A stretch of 64,000 nucleotides of DNA, from contig JAGPFR010000011.1 in the NCBI GenBank assembly GCA_018056425.1, positions 1-64,000 on the forward strand. Direction: 5' to 3'. The notes under the pieces were generated by a model. That model searched no databases. It saw nothing but the letters and a program-made list of their open reading frames with translations, and was not told the origin of the DNA. Positions 1-7,678 of the stretch are shown piece after piece. The stretch is from Lachnospiraceae bacterium (GTDB taxonomy: Bacteria > Bacillota > Clostridia > Lachnospirales > Lachnospiraceae). A program made the translations under genes and the position numbers. How positions within the stretch are numbered: position 1 is the first letter of the stretch; each line of letters opens with the position of its first letter.

Positions 1-447
1 GATGAGCTTACCGTCAAGTATGAGAACCCCGCCTGCGGAGTTCAGCTGGTCAAGCTTGAGGATGCCGTTCAGCTCTGTACCAAGCCCGACAATTACGATT
101 ATCTGATCAAGGTAACCAAGTCAAAGCCCAGATTCACTCTTTCGGATACGGTGCTTGAGACCCTTTCGATAATTGCCTACAAGCAGCCCGTTACCAGAAT
201 CGAGATTGAGAAGATAAGAGGAGTCTCCTGCGAGCATGCGGTAAATAAACTCCTTGAGTACGATCTGATCAAAGAGTTCGGAAGACTTGATGCACCGGGT
301 AAACCGATACTCTTCGGTACCACCGAAAACTTCCTCAGATGCTTCGGAGTAACCTCCATAAGCGACCTTCCCCAGATCACACCCGACCAGGTGGAGGAGT
401 ACAAGAAGGAAGCCGAAGCTGAGATAAGCGTAAAACTTGATATTTAA
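1..447 (+). CDS. scpB: Segregation and condensation protein B (C-terminal part, 5' end outside window)
   Basis: ScpB is the winged-helix kleisin partner in the SMC-ScpAB condensin-like complex that organises and segregates the chromosome. The reading frame is open from base 1, so only the last 148 codons are present. They contain the ScpB core: the stretch LSIIAYKQPVTRIEIEKIRG followed by the second winged helix, with GRLDAPGKPILFGTT and FLRCFG near the end, all typical of the family. The acidic tail after these motifs is normal. A strong hairpin terminator lies just downstream, so this is the end of its transcription unit. The scpA partner is presumably upstream of the window (inference from usual gene order). 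Confidence 0.93.
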   Translation, partial: DELTVKYENPACGVQLVKLEDAVQLCTKPDNYDYLIKVTKSKPRFTLSDTVLETLSIIAYKQPVTRIEIEKIRGVSCEHAVNKLLEYDLIKEFGRLDAPGKPILFGTTENFLRCFGVTSISDLPQITPDQVEEYKKEAEAEISVKLDI

Positions 448-455
448 GAAACAGG

Positions 456-497
456 AAAGATGACAATGGAAATGTCCCGTGTCATCTTTCTTTTTTT
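456..497 (+). terminator. Rho-independent terminator after scpB
   Basis: A 10-bp perfect stem (AAAGATGACA paired with TGTCATCTTT, 14-nt loop) is followed by a run of T interrupted by one C. It lies nine bases after the scpB stop. Confidence 0.8.
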
Positions 498-537
498 GCG
501 TTATCAACAATAAAAAATAACAAGATTTGACCTCTGA

Positions 538-572
538 TTTCACTTTCAAAAAATCTGCCCGTATGATATAGT
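538..572 (+). promoter_or_regulatory. Candidate promoter of the decarboxylase operon
   Basis: Two overlapping sigma-70-like arrangements can be read: TTTCAC (538-543) with TATGAT (562-567, spacer 18), or TTTCAA (544-549) with TATAGT (567-572, spacer 17). Either would give a leader of about 70 nt before the first gene. The -35 boxes are imperfect, so this is tentative. Confidence 0.35.
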
Positions 573-649
573 GGTTAAGATTGAAAAAATGGGGAAAAAT
601 CGGTTTTTCTCCTTTAAATCAAAATATATTAGAATTCGGAGGAAACAAC

Positions 650-2044
650 ATGAGTGGTACTTCAAAAGCGCTCGGGCGTATCGCATCGCTTCTTGACGAT
701 TCGAGCTTTGCCGAGATCGGAGCACTCGTAACCGCAAGATCAACGGATCTCAACACTGATCCCAAGGCTCTTGCGTCAGACGGATGCATTACCGGATACG
801 GCACGATCGGAGGAAGATGCGTATATGTCTACAGCCAGGATGCGTCAGTCCTCGGAGGCAGCATCGGCGAAATGCATGCACGCAAGATCGTAAATCTCTA
901 TGACATGGCTATCAGAACAGGATCTCCTGTCGTGGGAATAATCGATTGCGCAGGTATGAGATTAGAGGAGGGCAGCGATGCACTTTATGCATTCGGCCGT
1001 ATCTACGGCAAGATGACCAAGGCATCAGGTCTTATCCCTCAGATCACTGCTGTAGTAGGCAACTGCGGAGGCGGTGCCGGACTTTTCTCCGGACTTTCTG
1101 ATTTTACATTTATCTCAGGTGACGGAAAGCTCTTCGTAAACGCTCCCGACACCATCACAGGCAACTATACTGCCAAGAACGATACCGCAAGCGGAAAATA
1201 TCAGTCGGAAGTCACCGGCAATGCACAGCTTTGTGCAACCGAAGGCGAACTCTTTGCTGCCGTAAGACAGCTTGTTTCCGTACTTCCTTCGAATAACGAA
1301 ACTTCAAACGATGATCTTGATGCAGAGTGCACCGATGATCTCAACAGAGCACTTGCTGTTACCGATGCAAATTCCGCAGCAGCACTTATCGAGAATCTCG
1401 GCGATGCAGGTTCTTTCATTGAGATCAGACCTGCATATGAGCCTTCGGTTGTTACCGCATTCATCAAGCTTGACGGTGTACTTACCGGTGTTGTAGCCAA
1501 TAACGGAATTAAGTTTGAAGGCGAGAAGGCTGTTAAGATCGACAACGTTCTTACCGCTGACGGATGCGACAAGGCGGCAGATTTCATCAGGTTCTGTGAT
1601 GCTTTTGATATTCAGGTTCTTACCCTTACCAACGTTAAGGGATTTGAGACCTCCGAAGCAAATGAGAAGAGAATCGCAAGAAGCGCCGCTTCACTTGCAG
1701 GCGTACTTGCTTCCTCCACCGTTCCCAAGGTTAACGTTATTACCGGCGATGCGATCGGTAATGCTGCCAATATCATGAATTCCAAGGCTCTCGGCTGTGA
1801 CATGACCATCAGCTGGAACAGCGCAAGAGTAGGAATCATGGACAGCAAGCTTGCATCACAGATCACCGGAAAGAGCGCATCCGATATCGAGTCCGGACTT
1901 GCCGGAGCAAACGATGCAGCCCGCCGCGGATATGTTGATCAGGTTATTGCCGCTGCTGATACCCGTAAATATGTTATCGCAGCATTTGAGATGCTGTATT
2001 CCAAGAGCGGAGACGATCTTTACAAGAAGCACACATCCATTTAA
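650..2044 (+). CDS. Acyl-CoA carboxyltransferase subunit (MmdA / transcarboxylase 12S type)
   Basis: A 464-residue carboxyltransferase of the acetyl/propionyl/methylmalonyl-CoA carboxylase beta family. It moves CO2 between an acyl-CoA and the biotin of a carrier protein. Both crotonase-like halves are present: the N-terminal half has GMRLEEG (102-108) and the oxyanion-type glycine loop GNCGGGAG (137-144), and the C-terminal half has GIKFEGEKAVKID. The start at 650 is chosen because GGAGGA lies at 638-643; an in-frame upstream ATG at 581 lacks such a site. It is shorter than typical MmdA (about 510 residues) and lower in similarity to it. First gene of an operon with gamma, biotin, beta and 5S-type subunits. 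Methylmalonyl-CoA is the likely substrate, but glutaconyl-CoA or malonyl-CoA cannot be excluded from sequence. Confidence 0.85.
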   Translation: MSGTSKALGRIASLLDDSSFAEIGALVTARSTDLNTDPKALASDGCITGYGTIGGRCVYVYSQDASVLGGSIGEMHARKIVNLYDMAIRTGSPVVGIIDCAGMRLEEGSDALYAFGRIYGKMTKASGLIPQITAVVGNCGGGAGLFSGLSDFTFISGDGKLFVNAPDTITGNYTAKNDTASGKYQSEVTGNAQLCATEGELFAAVRQLVSVLPSNNETSNDDLDAECTDDLNRALAVTDANSAAALIENLGDAGSFIEIRPAYEPSVVTAFIKLDGVLTGVVANNGIKFEGEKAVKIDNVLTADGCDKAADFIRFCDAFDIQVLTLTNVKGFETSEANEKRIARSAASLAGVLASSTVPKVNVITGDAIGNAANIMNSKALGCDMTISWNSARVGIMDSKLASQITGKSASDIESGLAGANDAARRGYVDQVIAAADTRKYVIAAFEMLYSKSGDDLYKKHTSI

Positions 2045-2058
2045 GCGAGGACAGATAC

Positions 2059-2892
2059 ATGAATAAAATTAAGATAGTTCTTTTATCGGCAGTCCTGGCT
2101 ATCATGCTTTGTGCTTGCGGAGAGGCAGAGGAGACTTCCTACCTTCAGGAAAACAGAACCCAGAATGCATTGATTCTCGGTGAGTATTATGTTATCCCTG
2201 CTCTTAATGAGTTCGCGGCACATCCCGAAACTGTCGGAGTCGATTATAACGAGCTTACCTATAATGAACTTTCAGTTTTCGCTGAGAATTCATACGGCTT
2301 TTCCGGAGACGGTTATGTTATTGCAACCGCGATCGACGGCTTTGAAAGAGGAATGGCCGAGGCAGGTGAGATCGTAACGATCGATTATGCAAATGCTACG
2401 ACTGTTCTTGACGGAAATGAGATCATCATTGATGTTCCTGTTGTTTGCGAGAATAGAAATGCGGATATCGAAATGATCTTTTCAAATGATCTTCTTAATC
2501 CCACGCTTCTCAGTGCTGCATTCAACACCAGATACACCATGGGTGAGAAGATGTCCAAAGCAGGTCTTAATACTGTTATAGGAATGGGCACTGTCTTCAT
2601 CGTGCTCATCCTCATCTCATTCATCATCGGTCTTTTGGGTCCCGTGACCAAGGCTGTAGAGAAGTTTGCCGCCAAGGTTAAGGCTTTCTTTGCAGGTATC
2701 TTCAAAAAGAAGAAGGACAAGACCGAAGAAGGTATCGATAAGGCTGTAGAGCAGATCGTTAAGAACGAGACTGCAGAAAGCACCGATGCAGAACTTGTTG
2801 CGGTTATCGCCGCTGCGGTTGCTGCATATGAAGGAACAACAGATACGAGCGGTTTCGTAGTTCGTTCGATCAGAAAAATCAAGAGATTATAA
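2059..2892 (+). CDS. OadG-family gamma subunit of Na+-pumping decarboxylase, lipoprotein-like N terminus
   Basis: Predicted gamma subunit that anchors the carboxyltransferase to the membrane pump. A lipoprotein signal ends in the lipobox LCAC (Cys20). A soluble extracytoplasmic domain of about 140 residues follows, then one membrane helix (about 172-195, rich in I, L and V), a Lys-rich cytosolic segment and an acidic stretch. The C terminus TSGFVVRSIRKIKRL resembles the end of OadG proteins. At 277 residues it is two to three times longer than classical OadG (about 85-120), because of the added exported domain. It lies 14 bases after the carboxyltransferase and 18 before the biotin carrier. 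Assignment rests on the C-terminal half and operon context. Confidence 0.75.
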   Translation: MNKIKIVLLSAVLAIMLCACGEAEETSYLQENRTQNALILGEYYVIPALNEFAAHPETVGVDYNELTYNELSVFAENSYGFSGDGYVIATAIDGFERGMAEAGEIVTIDYANATTVLDGNEIIIDVPVVCENRNADIEMIFSNDLLNPTLLSAAFNTRYTMGEKMSKAGLNTVIGMGTVFIVLILISFIIGLLGPVTKAVEKFAAKVKAFFAGIFKKKKDKTEEGIDKAVEQIVKNETAESTDAELVAVIAAAVAAYEGTTDTSGFVVRSIRKIKRL

Positions 2893-2910
2893 TTTCCGGA
2901 GGAAACTAAT

Positions 2911-3282
2911 ATGAAAAATTATACCATTACCGTTAACGGAACCGCATACGCAGTAACCGTAGAAGAGAATGGAGCAGCTCCTTCAGTTGCAGCTCCCGCA
3001 CGTCCCGCAGCAGCACCCGCTCCCGCAGCAGCGCCTGCAGCAGCTCCCAAGGCATCCGCAGGAGCAGGCTCGATCAAGGTTGAAGCCGGCGCAGCAGGAA
3101 AGGTTCTCAAGGCAGTTAAGAATGTCGGAGACGCTGTTAAGAAGGGCGATCCCGTTGTTGTTATCGAGTCCATGAAGATGGAGATCAACTGTGTAGCACC
3201 TCAGGATGGAACCGTTGCAAGCATCGATTGCAATGCAGGCGATTCCATTGATGCAGGCGCAGTTCTTGCAACCCTTAACTGA
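2911..3282 (+). CDS. Biotin carboxyl carrier protein of the decarboxylase (MmdC/GcdC type)
   Basis: A 123-residue biotinyl carrier that shuttles the carboxyl group between the carboxyltransferases and the membrane pump. The N-terminal 20 residues form the short beta segment seen in transcarboxylase 1.3S and GcdC proteins. A flexible Ala/Pro linker (about 22-52) follows, then the biotinyl domain with ESMKM (86-90); Lys89 is the predicted biotinylation site. GGAGGA precedes the start at a good distance. Because both carboxyltransferase subunits in this operon lack their own biotin domain, this protein probably serves both (inference). Confidence 0.93.
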   Translation: MKNYTITVNGTAYAVTVEENGAAPSVAAPARPAAAPAPAAAPAAAPKASAGAGSIKVEAGAAGKVLKAVKNVGDAVKKGDPVVVIESMKMEINCVAPQDGTVASIDCNAGDSIDAGAVLATLN

Positions 3283-3300
3283 TGAACAAAGGAGTAACTG

Positions 3301-4452
3301 ATGAGTTATTTATTAACCACGCTGGATAACCTCGTTCATCAGACAGCGTTTTTCAACCTCACGGTTGGAAACTACATAATGATCGCGGTTGCCTGCTTTT
3401 TCCTGTACTTGGCTATCGGCAAAGGAAAAGAACCCCTTCTCCTTGTGCCTATCGCATTCGGTATGTTGCTCGTAAATATCTATCCCGATATCATTCTCTC
3501 AACAGAGGATGCTCCTAACGGAGTGGGCGGACTCCTTTACTATTTCTATGAGCTTGACGAGCTTGCGATCCTTCCTTCACTCATCTTCATGGGTGTCGGA
3601 GCTCAGACCGACTTCGGTCCCCTTATCGCAAACCCTAAGAGCTTCCTTCTCGGAGCTGCCGCACAGTTCGGTATTTTCGTAGCTTATTTCGGAGCTATCG
3701 CAATGGGATTCAATGACAAGGCCGCTGCCGCTATTTCCATCATCGGCGGTGCTGACGGACCTACTTCCATTTTCCTTGCAGGTAAGCTCGGACAGACTGC
3801 ACTTCTCGGACCCATCGCAGTTGCAGCTTATTCATACATGAGCCTTGTGCCCATTATTCAGCCTCCCATCATGAAGCTTTTCACCACTAAGAAAGAAAGA
3901 GCGATCAAGATGGGTCAGCTCAGACCTGTTTCCAAGACAGAGAAGATCCTCTTCCCTATCATCATTACCATCGTTGTTTGTATGGTGCTTCCCACCACCG
4001 CACCCCTTATCGGTATGCTGATGCTGGGTAACCTTTTCAAAGAGAGCGGAGTTGTTCGTCAGCTCACCGAGACTGCTTCCAATGCAATGATGTATATTGT
4101 TGTTATATTCCTCGGAACCAGCGTAGGCGCTACCACATCCGCAGAAGCTTTCCTTAACTGGAACACCATTAAGATCGTTATACTTGGTCTTATCGCTTTC
4201 GCATTCGGTACATTTGCCGGTGTTATTTTCGGAAAGATAATGTGCATCGCAACTAAAGGTAAGGTAAATCCTCTTATCGGATCTGCCGGAGTTTCCGCAG
4301 TTCCCATGGCAGCCAGAGTATCACAGCAGGTCGGATCCGAAGAAGATCCCACCAACTTCCTTCTCATGCATGCAATGGGACCCAATGTTGCCGGAGTTAT
4401 CGGTACCGCAGTTTGTGCAGGTACATTCATGGCAATGTTCGGTGTATTTTGA
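3301..4452 (+). CDS. Na+-translocating decarboxylase beta subunit (OadB/MmdB/GcdB)
   Basis: A 383-residue polytopic membrane protein that decarboxylates carboxybiotin and uses the energy to pump Na+ outward. The pump signature GGADGPTSIF is present with the key Asp at residue 152, and so is the late conserved motif NPLIGSAGVSAVPMAAR, in the region that carries functional Asn and Ser residues in the Klebsiella enzyme. Length and hydrophobic profile (about nine to eleven segments) fit the family. It sits between the biotin carrier and the 5S-type carboxyltransferase with gaps of about 20 bases, so all subunits are co-transcribed. Confidence 0.95.
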   Translation: MSYLLTTLDNLVHQTAFFNLTVGNYIMIAVACFFLYLAIGKGKEPLLLVPIAFGMLLVNIYPDIILSTEDAPNGVGGLLYYFYELDELAILPSLIFMGVGAQTDFGPLIANPKSFLLGAAAQFGIFVAYFGAIAMGFNDKAAAAISIIGGADGPTSIFLAGKLGQTALLGPIAVAAYSYMSLVPIIQPPIMKLFTTKKERAIKMGQLRPVSKTEKILFPIIITIVVCMVLPTTAPLIGMLMLGNLFKESGVVRQLTETASNAMMYIVVIFLGTSVGATTSAEAFLNWNTIKIVILGLIAFAFGTFAGVIFGKIMCIATKGKVNPLIGSAGVSAVPMAARVSQQVGSEEDPTNFLLMHAMGPNVAGVIGTAVCAGTFMAMFGVF

Positions 4453-4473
4453 TTAATTTGAAAGGATAATAAA

Positions 4474-5910
4474 ATGGCTGAAATTACTAAAAAACCCGTT
4501 GGGATCATGGAGACAGTCTTAAGAGACGCTCACCAGTCCCTTATCGCCACCAGAATGCCTACCGAGATCATGCTTCCCATTGTAGACAAGATGGATAAAG
4601 TCGGATATCACGCAGTAGAGTGCTGGGGCGGAGCTACATTCGACGCATCACTCAGATTCCTCAAGGAAGATCCCTGGGAGAGACTCAGAAAGCTTCGTGA
4701 CGGATTCAAGAACACCAAGCTTCAGATGCTTTTCAGAGGACAGAACATCCTCGGATACAGACCTTATGCAGATGACGTTGTAGATGCTTTCGTAGAAAAG
4801 TCCATCGCAAACGGAATTGATATCATCAGAATCTTCGACTGCCTTAACGACCTGAGAAACCTTCAGGAAGCAGTTAACGCTACCAACGAGATCAAGAAGC
4901 GCGAGGGCAGAGGACATGCTCAGATCGCTCTTTCCTATACTCTCGGTGATGCCTATACTCTTGAGTACTGGGCAGACATGGCCAAGAAGATCGAAGAGAT
5001 GGGTGCAGATTCCATCTGTATCAAGGATATGGCAGGACTTCTTCTTCCTTACAAGGCTGCAGAGCTCATCAAGGCTATGAAGGAAGAGACCTCTCTTCCC
5101 ATCCAGCTTCATACTCACTACACCTCAGGTGTTGCAAGCATGACCTATCTCAAGGCAGTAGAAGCAGGTGTTGACGTTATCGACTGTGCTATTTCACCTT
5201 TTGCACTCGGAACTTCACAGCCTGCAACCGAAGTTATGGTAGAGACATTCAAGGGAACTCCCTACGATACCGGATATGATCAGAATCTCCTTGCTGAGAT
5301 TGCTGATTACTTCGCTCCTTACAGAGACGAGTGCATTAAGAGCGGCCTCATGAACACCAAGGTTCTCGGTGTTAACATCAAGACCCTCCTTTATCAGGTT
5401 CCCGGCGGAATGCTTTCCAACATGGTTAGCCAGCTCAAGGAGCAGAAGGCTGAGAATCGTTACAGAGAGGTACTCGAAGAAATCCCCAGAGTTCGTAAGG
5501 ACTGCGGTGAGCCTCCTCTTGTTACACCTTCATCACAGATCGTCGGAACCCAGGCTATCTTCAATGTCCTTATGGGCGAGCGTTATAAGATGGCTACCGG
5601 TGAGTTCAAGGATCTCCTTCGCGGTAACTACGGTCAGACCGTTAAACCCATGAATCAGGAAGTCATTGACAAGGCTATCCCCGGCGAGAAGCGTTCCACT
5701 GCAAGAAGTGCAGAGGCTACAGGACATACCGAGCCCGAACTTGCATCTATCGAGGCAGAGATGAAGGAATGGAAGAAGCAGGATGAGGACGTGCTTTCAT
5801 ACGCACTGTTCCCTCAGGTTGCTACCGAATTCTTTAAATATCGTCAGGCTCAGGAGACCGGTGTTGATGTAAATCTCGCAGATAAGGACAACAAATCTTA
5901 TCCTGTTTGA
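4474..5910 (+). CDS. Pyruvate/oxaloacetate carboxyltransferase subunit (OadA / PycB / transcarboxylase 5S type) without biotin domain
   Basis: A TIM-barrel carboxyltransferase that interconverts oxaloacetate and pyruvate using carboxybiotin. The metal-site signature RDAHQSL (Asp18, His20), the carboxyl-accepting Lys in CIKDMAG (Lys184) and the HTH metal ligands (213-215) are all present. At 478 residues it holds the HMGL-like barrel and the conserved carboxylase domain but ends without the biotinyl domain of classical OadA (about 590 residues), consistent with the separate carrier upstream. It is the last gene of the operon, with a strong terminator 18 bases later. Oxaloacetate decarboxylase alpha and transcarboxylase 5S roles cannot be separated by sequence alone. 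Confidence 0.93.
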   Translation: MAEITKKPVGIMETVLRDAHQSLIATRMPTEIMLPIVDKMDKVGYHAVECWGGATFDASLRFLKEDPWERLRKLRDGFKNTKLQMLFRGQNILGYRPYADDVVDAFVEKSIANGIDIIRIFDCLNDLRNLQEAVNATNEIKKREGRGHAQIALSYTLGDAYTLEYWADMAKKIEEMGADSICIKDMAGLLLPYKAAELIKAMKEETSLPIQLHTHYTSGVASMTYLKAVEAGVDVIDCAISPFALGTSQPATEVMVETFKGTPYDTGYDQNLLAEIADYFAPYRDECIKSGLMNTKVLGVNIKTLLYQVPGGMLSNMVSQLKEQKAENRYREVLEEIPRVRKDCGEPPLVTPSSQIVGTQAIFNVLMGERYKMATGEFKDLLRGNYGQTVKPMNQEVIDKAIPGEKRSTARSAEATGHTEPELASIEAEMKEWKKQDEDVLSYALFPQVATEFFKYRQAQETGVDVNLADKDNKSYPV

Positions 5911-5927
5911 TGATCATTTGTGAGATG

Positions 5928-5959
5928 AACCCCGGGCTGAATCAGCCCGGGGTTTTATT
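5928..5959 (+). terminator. Terminator of the decarboxylase operon
   Basis: A 13-bp GC-rich perfect inverted repeat (AACCCCGGGCTGA and its complement, one base between) is followed by a T-rich tail. It closes the five-gene operon. Confidence 0.92.
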
Positions 5960-5995
5960 TTGCGCAAACAAGTCTGAAAAACATTGCGTGAAACC

Positions 5996-6023
5996 TTGAC
6001 TTAGTAGCCTTTTATGGTAAAAT
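5996..6023 (+). promoter_or_regulatory. Promoter of the TetR-family gene
   Basis: TTGACT (5996-6001) and TAAAAT (6018-6023) are separated by 16 bases. A perfect inverted repeat follows immediately, where a repressor would block initiation. Confidence 0.6.
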
Positions 6024-6027
6024 AACA

Positions 6028-6050
6028 ATCGTCACTTTTCATGTGACGAT
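6028..6050 (+). promoter_or_regulatory. Candidate TetR operator
   Basis: A perfect 8-bp inverted repeat, ATCGTCAC and GTGACGAT with a 7-base spacer, overlaps the expected transcription start of the downstream TetR gene. Size and position fit autorepression; no T tract follows, so it is not a terminator. The second half-site does not recur in the decarboxylase promoter region. Confidence 0.5.
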
Positions 6051-6093
6051 GCTTCAAGATAATCTGTAAATCAATAGTTAGGAAAGAATCTAC

Positions 6094-6642
6094 ATGGCAC
6101 GTAAAGAAAGTATAACCATCGACCGGATCCTCTCAGTAGCATTTGAAATGACCAGAGAGCTCGGTGCAGACTCCATCACCGCGCGTCACGTTGCAGAAAA
6201 AGCAGGATGCTCCACACAGCCCATCTTCAGGGTTTACAAGAATATGTCCGAGCTTCAGACTGCAGTATATGATAAGTCCGTACAGTTCTTCAGAGATTAT
6301 TATGCGGCATTCGATCGCGTAGGTAAGGTTCCTTTCACCAATCTGGGAATGGCTTATATCGCATTTGCGAGAAAAGAAAAGAATCTTTTCAGGCTTCTTT
6401 TTGTTGATGCAAAGCCCGGCAGAATTTCCATGTATGAACTTTTGAACGGTTCTGAGGGAAATGTTGTTGCAGAGATCAATATGGCCAAGGAACTCGGATG
6501 CAGCGATCCCGGCAGTATGTTTATGAAGATGTGGATCTTCATTCATGGCGCCGCATGTATGACTCTTTCAGGTGATTACGATCTTACCGATGAAGAGACC
6601 ATGTCCCTTCTCGAGAAAGCATATAATTCATTCTTAGTATAA
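6094..6642 (+). CDS. TetR/AcrR-family transcriptional regulator
   Basis: A 182-residue regulator with an N-terminal TetR helix-turn-helix (about residues 8-52; SITARHVAEKAGCSTQPIFR includes the recognition helix) and a helical C-terminal ligand and dimer domain. The ATG start fits the N terminus of the family, with AGGAAAG upstream. The gene has its own promoter with an inverted-repeat operator. It lies just after the decarboxylase operon and may sense a metabolite of that pathway, but nothing in the sequence proves this. The ligand domain is not recognisable. Confidence 0.88.
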   Translation: MARKESITIDRILSVAFEMTRELGADSITARHVAEKAGCSTQPIFRVYKNMSELQTAVYDKSVQFFRDYYAAFDRVGKVPFTNLGMAYIAFARKEKNLFRLLFVDAKPGRISMYELLNGSEGNVVAEINMAKELGCSDPGSMFMKMWIFIHGAACMTLSGDYDLTDEETMSLLEKAYNSFLV

Positions 6643-6647
6643 TCTGA

Positions 6648-6716
6648 TTGTGACACGGGGCCGGACCCTGCCTGTCACACCGAAGGTGTGACAGTGGGTC
6701 CGACCCCGTGTCACAA
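6648..6716. repeat. 69-nt near-perfect palindromic element
   Basis: Two arms of 34 and 32 bases with a GAA loop. Each begins with TTGTGACACGGGG and ends with TGTCACACC at the loop. Mismatches are confined to one substitution and a short bulge in the middle. It begins six bases after the TetR stop and ends 18 bases before the next gene. It has no T tract, so it is a poor intrinsic terminator. The nested GTGACA-type ends resemble REP/RAYT-type palindromes seen in some Firmicutes (from memory, not verified). No second copy is seen in this window. Confidence 0.8.
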
Positions 6717-6733
6717 TAAAGGGAAATCATTAT

Positions 6734-7678
6734 ATGGAATTAAAAGGTGATGTACTCATCAGGATCAAAGACATGATCCCCCGCATGAGTAAGAGCCAGA
6801 AGAAAATTGCATTTTATATACAGAACGAATATGAGACTGCGGTATTCATGACTGCAGCTGAACTCGGCAAAGAAACCGGTGTAAGTGAATCCACCATTGT
6901 AAGATTTGCTTCAGCTCTCGGCTACGACGGATATCCCGAATTCCAGAAAGCGCTTGTCGAGTGCGTTAAGAATAAACTTTCGTCCGTTCAGAAGATAGAT
7001 GAGAAGTACGGAAGATCATCCCAGTCCGAGATCCTTACTTCGGTTCTTAATGCCGACATGGAAAAGATCAAGGATACCATCAAGACACTTAATCCCAGTG
7101 CTTTTGACCTAACGGTAGATATCCTTCTCAGAGCAAGAAATGTATATATCATGGGACTTCGTTCCAATGAACCGCTGGCAGCATTTCTTCATTTTTATCT
7201 GAACATGGTCCGTCCCGGCTGCATTCTTCTCAATACCACATCCGTAACCGAGACCTTCGAGCAGATGATAAGGATCAACGAAGAAGATGCATTCGTCGGT
7301 ATCAGCTTTCCCAGATACTCGATGCGTACTCTTAAGGCTATGGAATTTGCCAATGACAGAAGAGCATCGGTCATTGCGATAACGGACTCCGCTCATTCGC
7401 CCATGACCCTTTATTCCACCTGTAATCTCTATGCGCGTTCCGACATGGTTTCGATAGTTGATTCACTCGTTGCACCACTTTCCGTTATCAATGCCATCGT
7501 CGTAGCGCTTTGCATCAAGGCTCCCGAGCAGATCAGAAAGAACCTCAAGATGCTCGAGTCCGTATGGAATGACTATCAGGTATATCTCAATGACGAGATC
7601 GACTTTATCGATGATGATCCCATCCTGAATTATTCGCTCAGAAAACAGGGTGAGACCGGTGAAATTGAAGATGAATAA
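6734..7678 (+). CDS. MurR/RpiR-family transcriptional regulator
   Basis: A 314-residue regulator with the RpiR-type N-terminal winged helix-turn-helix (about 1-77; the stretch SQKKIAFYI and then LGKETGVSESTIVRFASALG) and a C-terminal SIS phosphosugar-binding domain (about 125-265; FVGISFPRYSMRTLKAMEFA). Such proteins usually respond to sugar phosphates. No sugar gene is adjacent, so the regulon is unknown. Its stop overlaps the start of the next gene by 8 bases, indicating co-transcription with the flavoprotein and probably with cmk and ispH. Confidence 0.9.
   Translation: MELKGDVLIRIKDMIPRMSKSQKKIAFYIQNEYETAVFMTAAELGKETGVSESTIVRFASALGYDGYPEFQKALVECVKNKLSSVQKIDEKYGRSSQSEILTSVLNADMEKIKDTIKTLNPSAFDLTVDILLRARNVYIMGLRSNEPLAAFLHFYLNMVRPGCILLNTTSVTETFEQMIRINEEDAFVGISFPRYSMRTLKAMEFANDRRASVIAITDSAHSPMTLYSTCNLYARSDMVSIVDSLVAPLSVINAIVVALCIKAPEQIRKNLKMLESVWNDYQVYLNDEIDFIDDDPILNYSLRKQGETGEIEDE

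Noticed and set aside
581..649. Upstream ATG that would lengthen the carboxyltransferase by 23 residues
   Set aside because: The GGAGGA site is placed for the ATG at 650, and the additional residues match no family N terminus.
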